This document shows positions 1 through 9,900 of a stretch of 64,000 nucleotides of DNA, in pieces. The DNA is from Desulfofalx alkaliphila DSM 12257 (GTDB taxonomy: Bacteria > Bacillota > Desulfotomaculia > Desulfotomaculales > Desulfohalotomaculaceae): the NCBI RefSeq assembly GCF_000711975.1, contig NZ_JONT01000012.1, forward strand, positions 1 to 64,000, in the 5' to 3' direction. The position numbers and the translations under genes were made by a program. The first letter of the stretch is position 1, and every line of letters begins with the position of its first letter. The notes below the pieces were generated by a model that searched no databases, had not been told where the DNA came from, and worked only from the letters and a program-made list of their open reading frames with translations.

Positions 1-267
1 GACTTGGTTGTGGCAGATGAATTAGGGTACATATCCTTTGATAAGGAGGGTTCAGAGCTATTATTTACACATTTATCTCTAAGAGCTGGTAGAAAGTCGG
101 TTATTATCACAACTAACTTATCATTTGATAGATGGGATGAGATTTTTCAAGACCCAGTGATGACAGCAGCTATGATTGACCGCCTAACTCATAAGGCCTA
201 CATAGTCAATATGAACGGCAATTCATTTAGGCTAAAGGAAACGAAACAGTGGATTGAGCAACAATAA
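1..267 (+). CDS. istB: IstB-like ATP-binding protein, C-terminal part (IS21 family)
   Basis: This is the C-terminal end of an IstB helper ATPase, which works with the IstA transposase of IS21-type elements. The reading frame is open from base 1 and begins in the Walker B region (VVADELGYISFDKEG), a classic IstB motif. It continues through TTNLSFDRWDEIF and the conserved DRLTHKAYIV stretch to a TAA stop at 265-267. The Walker A part and the partner istA must lie before the window. The family is certain; whether the element is intact cannot be judged here. Confidence 0.93.
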   Translation, partial: DLVVADELGYISFDKEGSELLFTHLSLRAGRKSVIITTNLSFDRWDEIFQDPVMTAAMIDRLTHKAYIVNMNGNSFRLKETKQWIEQQ

Positions 268-332
268 TTTTTTTGACCCAGGTGGTGTAGTTTTTAATTA
301 TATTTTGGTGCAGTTTTCAGTTGACAGATACA
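268..332 (+). mobile_element. Probable right end of the IS21-type element
   Basis: The 65 bp after istB carry no gene. They contain the sequence TTTTCAGTTGACAGATACA (about 314-332), which resembles IS21-family termini: these commonly end in CA and carry GTTGACA-like internal repeats. I place the end near 332. The left end is outside the window, so the inverted repeat cannot be confirmed. Confidence 0.5.
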
Positions 333-359
333 GAGGTAGAACTGCGGTTTTTGTTTAAC

Positions 360-451
360 GGATTTCCGAAAGAAGTCTCCCATCCTCAAGGAATGTGCAG
401 GGCGTAGCCCAATGAGTAGGTGGGAGATGAATTTCGGTTGGCTTTAGCCAA
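360..451 (+). other. IS200/IS605 left-end hairpins
   Basis: Two nested helices are visible: CCGAAA (366-371) pairs with TTTCGG (432-437), and inside it TCTCCCATC (376-384) pairs with GGTGGGAGA (419-427) with one G-T pair. A second hairpin, TTGGCTTTAGCCAA (438-451), follows. Subterminal hairpins of this kind are what TnpA recognises in this family. The same fold in the tnpA leader mRNA could also limit translation. Confidence 0.6.
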
Positions 452-509
452 AGGTTTTAATATAATTTGATATAATCAGTCTTATATATATAAAAGGAAT
501 GATATATCA

Positions 510-908
510 ATGAAATTGGATAGTAATAATCATTCAGTGTTCCTATTACATTATCATCTTGTATTAGTTGTAAAGTATCGTAGAGAAGTGTTCACCGATG
601 AAATATCTGATTTTGCAAAAGATATGTTCATTGAGATCGGAAAAAAATACAACATTACTTTGACAGAGTGGAATCATGATAAGGATCATATCCACATTCT
701 ATTCAAAGCACATCCTAATTCTGAATTATCGAAGTTCATCAATACTTATAAGAGTGCAAGTTCTCGACTGATAAAGAAAAACTTTCCTCATATCCGAAAA
801 AGACTATGGAAAGAGATGTTTTGGTCAAGAAGTTTTTGCCTGCTTACAACAGGCGGTGCACCAATAGCTGTCATAAAAAAGTACATTGAAAATCAAGGTC
901 AGAAGTGA
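510..908 (+). CDS. tnpA: IS200/IS605 family transposase TnpA (Y1 HUH)
   Basis: This 132-residue Y1 HUH single-strand transposase shows the HUH metal motif HIHILF (about residues 60-65), preceded by WNHDKDHI. The catalytic tyrosine lies in KKYIENQG near residue 125. The length is normal for the family. It nicks and rejoins the single-stranded ends of the element. A weak AAGGA lies upstream of the ATG. The gene ends 11 bp before tnpB, which is probably co-expressed. All active-site residues are present, so the element may be active. Confidence 0.95.
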   Translation: MKLDSNNHSVFLLHYHLVLVVKYRREVFTDEISDFAKDMFIEIGKKYNITLTEWNHDKDHIHILFKAHPNSELSKFINTYKSASSRLIKKNFPHIRKRLWKEMFWSRSFCLLTTGGAPIAVIKKYIENQGQK

Positions 909-919
909 GGTGATTTGAT

Positions 920-2032
920 ATGACCAAGCAAAATAAAGCTTATAAATATCGCTTATTGCCGGATAAAGAGCAAAAAATACTTTTAGCTAAAACTTTCGGC
1001 TGTGTTCGCTTTGTCTACAATAAGATGCTGGAAGAACGTAAAGAAACGTATGAGAAATTCAAAAACGATAAAGAAACGCTTAAACAACAAGCATTCCCGA
1101 CACCAGCGAAATACAAAGATGAATTTCCATTCCTAAAAGAAGTGGATTCTTTAGCTTTAGCAAACGCACAGATCAATTTGCAAAATGCTTATAAGAACTT
1201 TTTTGAAGGTCGTGCGGAGTTTCCTAAATTCAAAAGCAAGAAAAATAAACAATCTTACACAACCAATATGGTCAACGGCAATATTAAGCTAGAAAATGGT
1301 CATATCAAACTACCAAAAATCAAAAAGCCAATAAAAATGAAGCAACATAGAGAAATACCCGCTGATTACAAAATCAAATCTTGTACTATTTCTAAAACAA
1401 AGACAGGTAAATACTATATTTCGATTTTGACAGAATACGAGAAAGATATTCAGTCAGTAAAGATTCAAAAAGTAGTTGGCTTAGATTTTGCAATGGACGG
1501 TCTATATGTCGAGAGTGAACAGGGTGAGAAAGCCAATTACCCACGGTACTATCGACAAGCCTTAGACAAACTGGCAAAAGCACAACGAATTCTTTCTCGC
1601 AGAAAAAAAGGTTCTGCACGTTGGGAAAAACAACGTTTGAAAGTAGCAAAGCTACAAGAGAAAATTGCCAATCAACGCAAGAATTTTCTTCACCATAAAT
1701 CAAAAGAATTAGCATCAACCTATGACGCAGTTATCATTGAGGACTTAGATATGAAAGGAATGTCTCAAGCCCTCAATTTTGGAAAAAGTGTTCATGATAA
1801 CGGCTGGGGTATGTTTACTACTTTCTTAGAATACAAGCTAAAAGAACAAGGGAAGCAACTTGTAAAAATAGATAAATGGTTCCCTTCTACTAAGAAATGT
1901 TCTTGTTGTGGCAAGGAAAAAGAAATGCCATTATCTGAACGTATATATGAATGTTCTTGCGGTTTTGTATTAGATCGTGATCACAATTCAGCAATCAATA
2001 TCAAAAATGAAGGATTACGCTTATTAGCATAA
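920..2032 (+). CDS. tnpB: TnpB, RNA-guided RuvC-like endonuclease of IS605 type
   Basis: This 370-residue protein has the typical TnpB layout: N-terminal OrfB helix-turn-helix (KAYKYRLLPDKEQ), RuvC-I aspartate in GLDFAMDG (about 188), RuvC-II glutamate in IIEDLDMKGM (about 275), a four-cysteine zinc ribbon (CSCC and CSCG, about 327-345), and RuvC-III aspartate in DRDHNSAIN (about 353). All three catalytic acidic residues are present. A GAGGTGA ribosome binding site precedes the ATG. TnpB proteins use an omega-RNA from their own right end to cut DNA and help retain the transposon. Confidence 0.95.
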   Translation: MTKQNKAYKYRLLPDKEQKILLAKTFGCVRFVYNKMLEERKETYEKFKNDKETLKQQAFPTPAKYKDEFPFLKEVDSLALANAQINLQNAYKNFFEGRAEFPKFKSKKNKQSYTTNMVNGNIKLENGHIKLPKIKKPIKMKQHREIPADYKIKSCTISKTKTGKYYISILTEYEKDIQSVKIQKVVGLDFAMDGLYVESEQGEKANYPRYYRQALDKLAKAQRILSRRKKGSARWEKQRLKVAKLQEKIANQRKNFLHHKSKELASTYDAVIIEDLDMKGMSQALNFGKSVHDNGWGMFTTFLEYKLKEQGKQLVKIDKWFPSTKKCSCCGKEKEMPLSERIYECSCGFVLDRDHNSAINIKNEGLRLLA

Positions 2033-2152
2033 AGAATAATAACTTTCGGAACGAGAGGGTTAGCTCGGTCAATTTCTTATCGTTAGATAGGATTACCCGA
2101 GAAGCCCCCACTTCAAGCGACCCGCAAGGGTGGTAAGTGGAGGGTAGTTCAC
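2033..2152 (+). ncRNA. Probable omega-RNA scaffold at the IS605 right end
   Basis: The bases between the tnpB stop and the element end fold into at least two helices. A CTCGGT...ACCCGAG helix spans roughly 2064-2102 and includes CTTATC paired with GATAGG. A terminal stem-loop made of CCCCACTT (about 2106-2113) and AAGTGGAGG (about 2135-2143) encloses GACCC-GCAA-GGGT. This is the expected position and shape of the TnpB guide RNA, which usually starts inside the tnpB 3' end and whose guide is the flanking DNA after 2152. The exact 5' end is unknown. Confidence 0.65.
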
Positions 2153-2156
2153 AGAA

Positions 2157-2396
2157 ATGTATGCAGAGATGATTACCCGGGTTAATAAATTAGAGGATGA
2201 AATTAATAAATATAATCTTAATATAAGTAAGGTTAAATGGTATGAGCTACTTGCATCTATTGCCTATTGGTATAAGCGTGGCAATAAAGATGAAAGCCTC
2301 ATAATAAAGATAATCAAAGATACGAAACCACAATTTTCTGAGAAAGAAATAAAGTCAGCGTATAATGCCTACCTTGATTTTAAGTTTTATGTTTAA
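2157..2396 (+). CDS. Small hypothetical protein next to the IS605 insertion
   Basis: This is a 79-residue soluble, helical and lysine-rich protein with no family I recognise. It ends 14 bp before the HD-domain gene, so the two were probably one transcript. Its first codon lies only 4 bp after the insertion-sequence border and has no well-spaced ribosome binding site; GGAGGG of the element sits 12 bp upstream. The insertion may have removed the native promoter or the true N-terminus. An alternative ATG is at 2169. Confidence 0.5.
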   Translation: MYAEMITRVNKLEDEINKYNLNISKVKWYELLASIAYWYKRGNKDESLIIKIIKDTKPQFSEKEIKSAYNAYLDFKFYV

Positions 2397-2410
2397 GGGG
2401 GAGAAATGAT

Positions 2411-3957
2411 GTGTTACCGAAAAAATTAGGGCAATACTCCTCAGAATTTAATTATAAAATAATTAATGATCCTATTTATGGTTGTGTAGGGCTGTCTGAA
2501 ACAGAGGTGCGTATTCTTGATACTAGAGCGATGCAAAGACTGAGGCGAATCCGCCAAATGGGATTCGCTTCATATGTTTTTCCAAGTGGAGAGCATTCAA
2601 GATTTGCTCATTCTCTCGGCGTTTTATGTATAATGGGGAAGATGTGTGATCACCTTTATAGGAAATATGGTTCAGCGGGCGGTGAAATAGTTTTTCCTTA
2701 GAAGATGTCAGGTTAATGAGAATTGCAGCTTTACTTCATGATGTTGGCCATTTTCCATTCTCACACTTGAGTGAATGTGTCTATAGCTATATTGATACGG
2801 TAAATAACTCAGATGATATGATTGAAGGACTTAATATATCTACTGTCGATAATATATCTCTTTTAAGTGATATTGCTAATTTTAAAAAACGCAAAGCGAA
2901 GGATCATGAACATCTAGGGGCAGAAATCATAAAACGAGATCCTGAAATAACAAATATATTAAAAGATGCTGGCATTTCACCTAATGCCGTTGGTGAAATT
3001 ATCGTAGGTGATACACAGGCTAAACCTGTTCACGCTCAATTACTACACTCAAGTTTGGATGCAGATAGACTTGATTATTTGTTAAGGGATTCAAGGCAAG
3101 CCGGAGTATCATTTGGAAGTGTTGAATTAGAATATATTTTACGGCAAATGCGAATAGAGAGATGTCCTGTCCGGGATAATGGAACTGAAGAAATCGTTGA
3201 ACTAGTGGTTTTCGATTGTCGGGGGCAACATGCAATTGAGCACTTTTTAATGGGGAGATATTTTCAATATACACAGGTGGTTCAACATAAAACATCGGTT
3301 GCTTTTGAGGCAATTGCGAAAGCTTTAATGTATAGTGTATTAAAAAACATACCCGATTCCTCGTATAAAAGCTATGAAAGTATTGTTGATATTATTGGAA
3401 CAGATGAGTTTTATATGTTTACGGATGATTTTATGTGGCAACAAATTTGTACTTTTGCAGAGTCATCAAAAGACGAAAATATCAAGGCTTTATGGGATTG
3501 TTTAAGCCAACGGAAAAAGCCCTCTAATGTTCTTTCATTAACGGATATTATTCCGAAAGTATCAAGTCATCCAAAGGCAAAGCCTGTAAACAATTCAACG
3601 TATCTATTGACAAGATGGTTAATTAAAAATATGCAGAGGGAATTGGCCGAAGAGGTAGGTATAGATCCGTCACGCATTGGTTATGTTGAGTCGAAAGTAC
3701 ATTTAGAGTCTATCCCATCACATTTAAGGGCAGAGGACTGTTCGCTTGATAATTTTCCTGATGAGGTTCGAGGCGCAATTCGTATAATTGACAAAGAAGG
3801 GGTAATTTCTTTCTTGGCATCGGATAGCAAGTCTCTAATAAATAAAATGGTGGACTATACATGCAACACTCTTGATATATTTATTTTTGGTTACGATGAT
3901 AAAGAAAAAATTAAGCTTCTGCGTGATGCAATACTACAAAAGGCCCGTAAGGGATAA
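2411..3957 (+). pseudogene. HD-domain phosphohydrolase, frameshifted (COG1078-like)
   Basis: Together the two frames encode about 515 residues of an HD-superfamily phosphohydrolase related to dGTPase/SAMHD1-like proteins. The first frame (GTG at 2411 behind AAGGGGGAG) has GEHSRFAHSLGV and runs into TAG at 2699-2701. The second frame resumes with SLEDVRLMRIAALLHDVGH and contains DADRLDYLLRD. Adding one T to the T5 run at 2691-2695 restores a continuous family-like sequence through VFSLEDV. All HD metal ligands are present. This is either a recent inactivation, a phase-variable tract or a base-call error. Substrate unknown. Confidence 0.8.
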
Positions 3958-4145
3958 ACCTAGGGTTTAATAACAATTCATTTAAAAACACCATAAAACC
4001 TCCAAAATCAATGTACATACCCATTTTGCATACTCCCAAGGCGCATTTTTTATTATATAGTTGGTTGTATCATTATCATCACCACTATTACTTTCTCAAT
4101 ATAATTATAGATTTTTTACCTTCTAATTTTTGTCAGATACTGCAG

Positions 4146-4173
4146 GCGGGCCATCAATTTGGCTCGCTTTTTT
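4146..4173 (+). terminator. Hairpin with T-tract before the Wadjet operon
   Basis: GCGGGCC (4146-4152) pairs with GGCTCGC (4161-4167), allowing one G-T pair, over an 8-base loop, and is followed by TTTTTT. It looks like a factor-independent terminator. A nearly identical hairpin lies after the operon at 12573. The rest of 3958-4242 holds no gene that I can see. Confidence 0.7.
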
Positions 4174-4199
4174 GATGTTAATATAACAGATTCTATGAT
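4172..4199 (+). promoter_or_regulatory. Candidate sigmaA promoter of the jet operon
   Basis: TTGATG (4172-4177) and TATGAT (4194-4199) are separated by 16 bp, 44 bp before the jetA start. The -35 box overlaps the T-tract of the preceding hairpin. The assignment rests on sequence match alone. Confidence 0.5.
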
Positions 4200-4242
4200 A
4201 AAATCAAAAAAAGTAAATAATTAGGAAAAGTGAGGTTAACAA

Positions 4243-5721
4243 ATGGATGAAAAGCTATTAAAACCGATTATTGAGGCTGCCTATTTAACAGCCGGTAATG
4301 CCTGGCGTTACAGATCTATCTTACGCTTCTTTTATATTCAACATGAAAGAATGCGTTATTATTTGTTTCCTGAAGAGGTGTTAGAATACTTAAAGAAAAG
4401 CCAGCACTTTATTGACTATACAGAAGAACAACTGCAGCAAGATCTGAATCAGCTTGTGCATTGGAAAAATTTAATTCCTAGGCAGGATACTGGTAAAGTA
4501 AATACCATCGAAGAGTTTAAAAAGAAGAAGTTCCGCTACCAATGTACACCGTACACCATTGAGATTGAAAGGATGGTACATGGCCTGGAGCAGATGGGTG
4601 AGTCCTTTGGCGGCTCACTGGAGAGAACACTATTTGACCGGATATTGGATGCCTTGATAATACTTGTGGATCAGCAAAAGATAGAAGAAGTATCTGATGA
4701 AGAACTAAATACATTCTGGAATGATTTGTATGGCAATTTTCGCAAGTTGACGGAAAATGCCACCGATTATCTAGCACATATGCAAAGTGAAAAGGTAGAA
4801 GAAATGATGCTGACAGAAGCTTTTCTAAGTTATAAAGATGCCATTACCGAATACTTGCGAAATTTTATGTCTGTACTTCAACGCACTTCATTTCGTATAG
4901 AGGCGGTGTTACAGCAAACTTCTAAAGAACAGATAGAACTTATTGCAAATCGTCTGGCAGATTATTACCTGAGTATTCCCAGATTAGACCGGCGGCAAAC
5001 AAAGGATGAACTAGTTAAAAAATACATGCTCCAGTGGTTGAGTTTAAAGACTTGGTTTTTAGGCAGTGACGGAAGAGAGAGCGACCTTTTATTTTTACAA
5101 AATGCCACCAATGAAACTATCCGTCGTATTACCCGTTTTGCGCAGCGCTTAGGGGAGAGGCATCACAACTTTAGAAGTAGGCGCAAAGACTATTTACACT
5201 TAGCCGCTTGGTTTGAGCAGTGTACCGATATTTCTGAGGCCCATAAGATATCTGCCTGTGTGTTTGGGGTTTTTCACACCCGACATATTTATACACCGGT
5301 AAAAGGAACGGAAGATATTTATGCGGAGGTATGGGATGAAAAACCGACCGAGATTACAGTTAATCCCCGGGTGAGAACCTACAAGGGTAAAACCAAACCA
5401 GGCGCCATTGAAGGACATAAAGAAGAGAAGGAAAGAATGATGGCTGCATATTTGCGTGAAAGAGAGGCGGAACGACAATTAATAGAACAATTAATCAATC
5501 AAGATTATATTGTTTTTAAGAATTTACCGGTGGTTGATCCTTATATTAGAAAAACACTGCTAAATTGGATTGGTAAATGTATGGCAGATAAAAATATGAC
5601 TGCGAAAACAGAGGCCGGCCGCAAATTGAGGCTACTAAAGCAAGATGACAGCTATATTGTGCTGCGATCACGGGATGGTAATTTACGAATGCCCAATTAT
5701 GTATTTCAATTTTTGGATTAG
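4243..5721 (+). CDS. jetA: Wadjet JetA (DUF2397/TIGR02677 family)
   Basis: This 492-residue protein is the first gene of a four-gene Wadjet anti-plasmid operon. The N-terminus (AYLTAGNAWRYRSILRFFY, then MRYYLFPEEVLEYL) is typical of TIGR02677/DUF2397. In Wadjet, JetA is the kleisin-like subunit that bridges the SMC-like JetC heads in a MukBEF-type loop-extruding complex. A GTGAGGT ribosome binding site precedes the ATG. The gene abuts jetB. I believe this DUF2397 lineage is the one called Wadjet type III, but I am not certain of the type number. Confidence 0.9.
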   Translation: MDEKLLKPIIEAAYLTAGNAWRYRSILRFFYIQHERMRYYLFPEEVLEYLKKSQHFIDYTEEQLQQDLNQLVHWKNLIPRQDTGKVNTIEEFKKKKFRYQCTPYTIEIERMVHGLEQMGESFGGSLERTLFDRILDALIILVDQQKIEEVSDEELNTFWNDLYGNFRKLTENATDYLAHMQSEKVEEMMLTEAFLSYKDAITEYLRNFMSVLQRTSFRIEAVLQQTSKEQIELIANRLADYYLSIPRLDRRQTKDELVKKYMLQWLSLKTWFLGSDGRESDLLFLQNATNETIRRITRFAQRLGERHHNFRSRRKDYLHLAAWFEQCTDISEAHKISACVFGVFHTRHIYTPVKGTEDIYAEVWDEKPTEITVNPRVRTYKGKTKPGAIEGHKEEKERMMAAYLREREAERQLIEQLINQDYIVFKNLPVVDPYIRKTLLNWIGKCMADKNMTAKTEAGRKLRLLKQDDSYIVLRSRDGNLRMPNYVFQFLD

Positions 5722-5733
5722 GTGATGGTGTGT

Positions 5734-6939
5734 ATGTACGGTAGCAAGCGACAACGTGTATTTGATGAAACCGCAAAAGAGGCTGCAGAGCATCTATTAG
5801 AACAGTTTTGGATTTTGCGAGACAGGGAACCAGAGAAATATCAACTGGTTAGGGAAAGGGAACAAGCGCTGCGAACTTTCTTTTTGGACAAGTTAGGTTA
5901 CCAGTTAATTATTCACCGCCATTTTGCCAAGTTGGAGAAGATTCCGGTGGAACCCGAAGAATGGATGGGAATTGGGAATTTTTTACATCCTCGGGATTAT
6001 GCATTACTTTGCTGTCTATTGGCCTTCCTAGAGAATAAGAGTTCTGATGAACAGTTTCTGCTATCTGATCTTTGTGAGGATTTGTTGGGTTTATATCCTG
6101 GGGAGGAAGGGCTGGACTGGACCCATTTTGAACATCGCAAATCTTTGGTTAGGGTGCTTCAGTTTGCCGCTGAAATTGGGCTGTTGAAGGTGGAGGAAGG
6201 GGATATATCGGCCTTTAATTATAATGAGGAATACGAAGTATTGTATGATGTGCCGGTGGTTTCCCGGTATTTTATGCGTTCCTATCCAAAGGATCTTTTT
6301 CAGTTTAATACCAAAGAAGAGATTTTGGAGTCTGAGTGGGTAAGCCAAGGCGAGGGTAATGGCTTAAGGAGAAGGTACCGGGTGTACAGGCAGTTATTTT
6401 TATCCCCGGTTATGTATTCCAGGGAAAATAATGATGCGGACTTTTTGTATCTAAGGAATTACCGTAACCGTATTAGGGAGGACATAGAAAAACATAGTGA
6501 TTTTGAATTCGAGCTGTATAGAAATGCCGCTATGCTTACAATGCCGGAAAGAAGAGCAAGGTTTAATTTGTATCCCGAAAACATAGGGATATCTGACATT
6601 GCTGTTCAGTTTGCCTTTATTGTCCGAAAACAGCGTACCGACAATAATATTCCACTACATCATGACGGAAGCTTGTGTCTTACACCAATTGATTATCAAA
6701 GATGGGTGGAACAGTGTAAAGAAAGATTTGGCAGTGGTTGGAGCAAACAGTTTCGGGAGGCGTCTGTTCCGGTGGTGGCCGGTGAGTTGTTAAAATATTT
6801 ACAGAACTGGAAAATGGCCCGCCGGGACAGTGAAACAGGAGTTATTCTTCTGCAACCCTTGTTGGCCCGTATTACCGGAAAGTATCCGAAAGAATTTGTG
6901 GCTAAGAATGAGATTGGGGTGGAAGTTAATGAAGAATGA
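5734..6939 (+). CDS. jetB: Wadjet JetB (DUF2398/TIGR02678 family)
   Basis: This protein of about 401 residues matches the DUF2398/TIGR02678 pattern: HLLEQFWILRDREPEKY, then LGYQLIIHRHFAKLEKIP near the N-terminus. JetB is the KITE/MukE-like subunit that joins JetA on the JetC heads. I chose ATG 5734 because AGGTG (5720-5724) is 9 bp upstream; GTG 5722 and ATG 5725 are in the same frame. The 3' end overlaps jetC by 11 bp, implying translational coupling. Confidence 0.9.
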   Translation: MYGSKRQRVFDETAKEAAEHLLEQFWILRDREPEKYQLVREREQALRTFFLDKLGYQLIIHRHFAKLEKIPVEPEEWMGIGNFLHPRDYALLCCLLAFLENKSSDEQFLLSDLCEDLLGLYPGEEGLDWTHFEHRKSLVRVLQFAAEIGLLKVEEGDISAFNYNEEYEVLYDVPVVSRYFMRSYPKDLFQFNTKEEILESEWVSQGEGNGLRRRYRVYRQLFLSPVMYSRENNDADFLYLRNYRNRIREDIEKHSDFEFELYRNAAMLTMPERRARFNLYPENIGISDIAVQFAFIVRKQRTDNNIPLHHDGSLCLTPIDYQRWVEQCKERFGSGWSKQFREASVPVVAGELLKYLQNWKMARRDSETGVILLQPLLARITGKYPKEFVAKNEIGVEVNEE

Positions 6940-9900
6940 AAAATGGCAGCTTAACCGGGCGGGCGTATTAAATTTCTGGTATTACGATGATGAAGAGTTT
7001 AATTTTTCAGACGGTAAATTACTGTTACGGGGGAGTAATGGTTCCGGCAAGTCAGTTACTATGCAAAGTTTAATACCGGTACTGTTAGACGGCAGAAAGA
7101 GTGCTGAGCGGTTAGATCCCTTTGGCTCTAGGGCTCGGAAAATGGAGGACTATTTGCTAGGCGAAAAGGGAGTGGTTGATAGAGATGAGCGTACAGGGTA
7201 CCTCTATTTTGAATACAAGCGGGAAAAGACAAATCAATATGTTACCACCGGCATTGGCTTAAGGGCTAAACGCCACAGTAATATGAATTTTTGGGGGTTC
7301 GTAATTTTAGATAACCGCAGGATTGGTCATGATTTGTTTTTATATAAGACGGAATACAGTGCAGAGGAGGGTAAGGAACAAAAAATTCCCCTTACCAGAA
7401 AAGAGCTGGAGAGACGGTTGGAAACCGGGGGCAGGGTGGTAAAAGGCCAACGCGAATATATGGAGCTTGTGAACAGATATGTTTTTGGCTTTGAATCGCT
7501 GGAATCATATGAAGAACTAATAAAGCTACTTATACAATTAAGAAGTCCAAAACTTTCTAAGGATTTTAAACCCACCGTTATTTATGAAATACTAAATGAA
7601 TCACTGCCGGCCCTTTCCGACGATGAATTACGTCCATTGTCTGATACAATTGAAAATATGGATCAAACCAAACAGCAACTGGATCAGTTGCTGCGGGATT
7701 CACGATCTTTAAGTAGGCTATGTAAACAATACCGGGTGTACAACCAATTTGTATTAGCTGAAAAGGCTGATGGTTTTTTAAGTTTAGATAAGAAGCTGAA
7801 CAAATTAGTTCAACAGGAAAAAGAGCTTAATGGGCAGCTGGAAAATAACTATACTGAGTTAAAAATGCTGACAGAGCAAATGGAAGAACTCAAACGTGAG
7901 CAGGAAGTTTTAGAAGAAGAGGAAAGGGCACTAAAAGACCACGATGTATTTAAAGCAGAGAAAGAAAAAGGTGTTATAGAGAAAAGTATTAAAGAACAGA
8001 AAAATAAGATTCAACATAAAGAACAGGTACTGGAACAAAAGAAAAATAGTGAACGGCAGTTGAAGAGGCGTATCGAGGAGGAAGAAGAAAAGATAAGTGC
8101 CACTGAAAAGTCTATTATTGAACTGTTAGATGCTTTGGATATGGAGATTGTAGATACAGCCTTTGACGGCCATCCACTGGCCCGGGAAGAGTTTAAAAAG
8201 AACTATCAAAGTGAATACTATTTTGATTTATGGAAGGCTGATGCATATCGTTATAAGGAAAAGCTAGAATTTATTTTAGAGTCTATGGAAGAGCACAGCC
8301 GGGTAAAAGATAGGTATCAAGCCCTTGACCGGGAGTTGGCAGAAGCCAATAAAAAATTGGATTTGGCAGTTTTAGACCAAAAAAATTGGGAAGTTTTTTT
8401 TGAGGAAGAAAAAGGCAACTACCTACACTCTTTCCATCAATGGAACAAACAAAATCTTTATCTAAGACTTGATAGTGAAGAGATACAGTTAACTGCCCAA
8501 AGAATAAATGAGATTTATCAACCTTATCGTTTGGAAGAGGTCAAAGAGCCGATAGTAAAAGCGTATAAGCGGTATTACCAGCAGCTGCAGCAGGACGTAA
8601 TTGGTATAAACCACAGTATAGAGGCAAAGAAACAAGATATTGAACTTAAAACAACTGAACTAAATCAATGGAAGAGTAAAAAAGATCCGGAGCCAATTCG
8701 TCACCCGGACACCTTGGCAGCACGTAGCAAACTGAAAAAGGCGGGCATTCCTTATCTACCGTTTTTTGCAGCGGTGGAGTTTTTACAAGGGGTGCCCCCG
8801 GAACAACGGGAGCGGCTGGAATCTGCTATAACCCAGATGGGTTTGCTGGATGCTTTGATAGTGCCGGATAAGTATATGGAGCAGGTGAGGGAATATGACC
8901 GGGTTATCAAACCCAATGCCAATATTTTTGCCCATACGCTGGCCGAATTTCTTTATCCAACTCCGGTGGAAGGAATTGCGGTTACCGCTAAGGATATTGA
9001 AAATGTGCTGCGCAGTGTGCTGGTTGACGATGCCGGTGATGGTTCGGCCTTTGTTAGTGAAGATGGCAGTTATCGGGTGGCATTAATAAAAGGGCATGCT
9101 CCCCGGGAAAGTAGTTCGATATATATTGGCAAAGAGTCCCGCCGTCAGTATCGTCTGCAAATGATAGAACAAATTAATACCCAATTGAAAGAATTGCAAA
9201 GGGAGTTAATTGTTTTAGAAGACAAAAAGGAAGATCTTATAGCAATGGCACAGCAATTGGAGGAAGAATACCATGCATTCCCGGCGGATAATGACGTAAA
9301 TGAAGCGTACCGCAATCTCATTAATGTTAATGAGCAGGTTAGGGTGCGGCAAGAAGAAGTAGAAGCTAAAAATAATCAGGTAAGACGAGCTTGGCAGGAA
9401 CTGCAAGAAATACGCAGTAAACTGCGGCAATTAACCGAGGGGATGCCATTAAAAGCAAGCGAAGAAACCTATAAAAAGGCCCAAGCTGCTATGCAAAGCT
9501 ACCTGAAGTATTTGCAAAGACTTGAATTAAAGCATAAGGATTATGCTAATAGTAATACATTACTTATTCAATTAAAAACTAACTTGGATGATGTAATATA
9601 CGATGTAGATGAGTTAACGGGCGAACTGAATGTGTTAGAAAGCGAAATAAAGGGCTATAATATGCGTCTGAAGCAGGTGCAGCAGCGTCTACAACAATTA
9701 GGTGCAGATGAGATCAGAGAGAGAATAGCCGGTGTGCAATCAAGGATTATGGAACTTCCCGATGAAATAATAAAGGTGAACACCGGGACTGTAGAATTAA
9801 AGAGCCAGATTAACAACACCCAAAACAAACTCGGGGAAATAAAAAAAAATATTAAATACACAGCACAGTTGTGTCGGTTATGGCAGCAGGTCTTTGCCGA

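Larger units (their letters stand above)
360..2152 (+). mobile_element. IS200/IS605-family insertion sequence (tnpA + tnpB)
   Basis: This is a complete-looking single-strand-transposing element. It has a structured left end, a Y1 HUH transposase gene, a tnpB gene and a structured right end that finishes with GGAGGGTAGTTCAC near 2152. Such elements lack inverted repeats and target duplications, so the borders are estimated from hairpins. The left border is taken just after TTTAAC (354-359). It inserted between the IS21 end and a small gene at 2157. Confidence 0.8.

Noticed and set aside
2690-2701. Programmed -1 frameshift in the HD phosphohydrolase gene
   Set aside because: The site is only a T5 run without a proper slippery heptamer or a downstream structure that I can see. 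A simple one-base loss is more likely.
6830-6928. Upstream start for JetC inside jetB
   Set aside because: The extra 33 codons are out-of-frame jetB sequence. The family N-terminus begins at ATG 6929.
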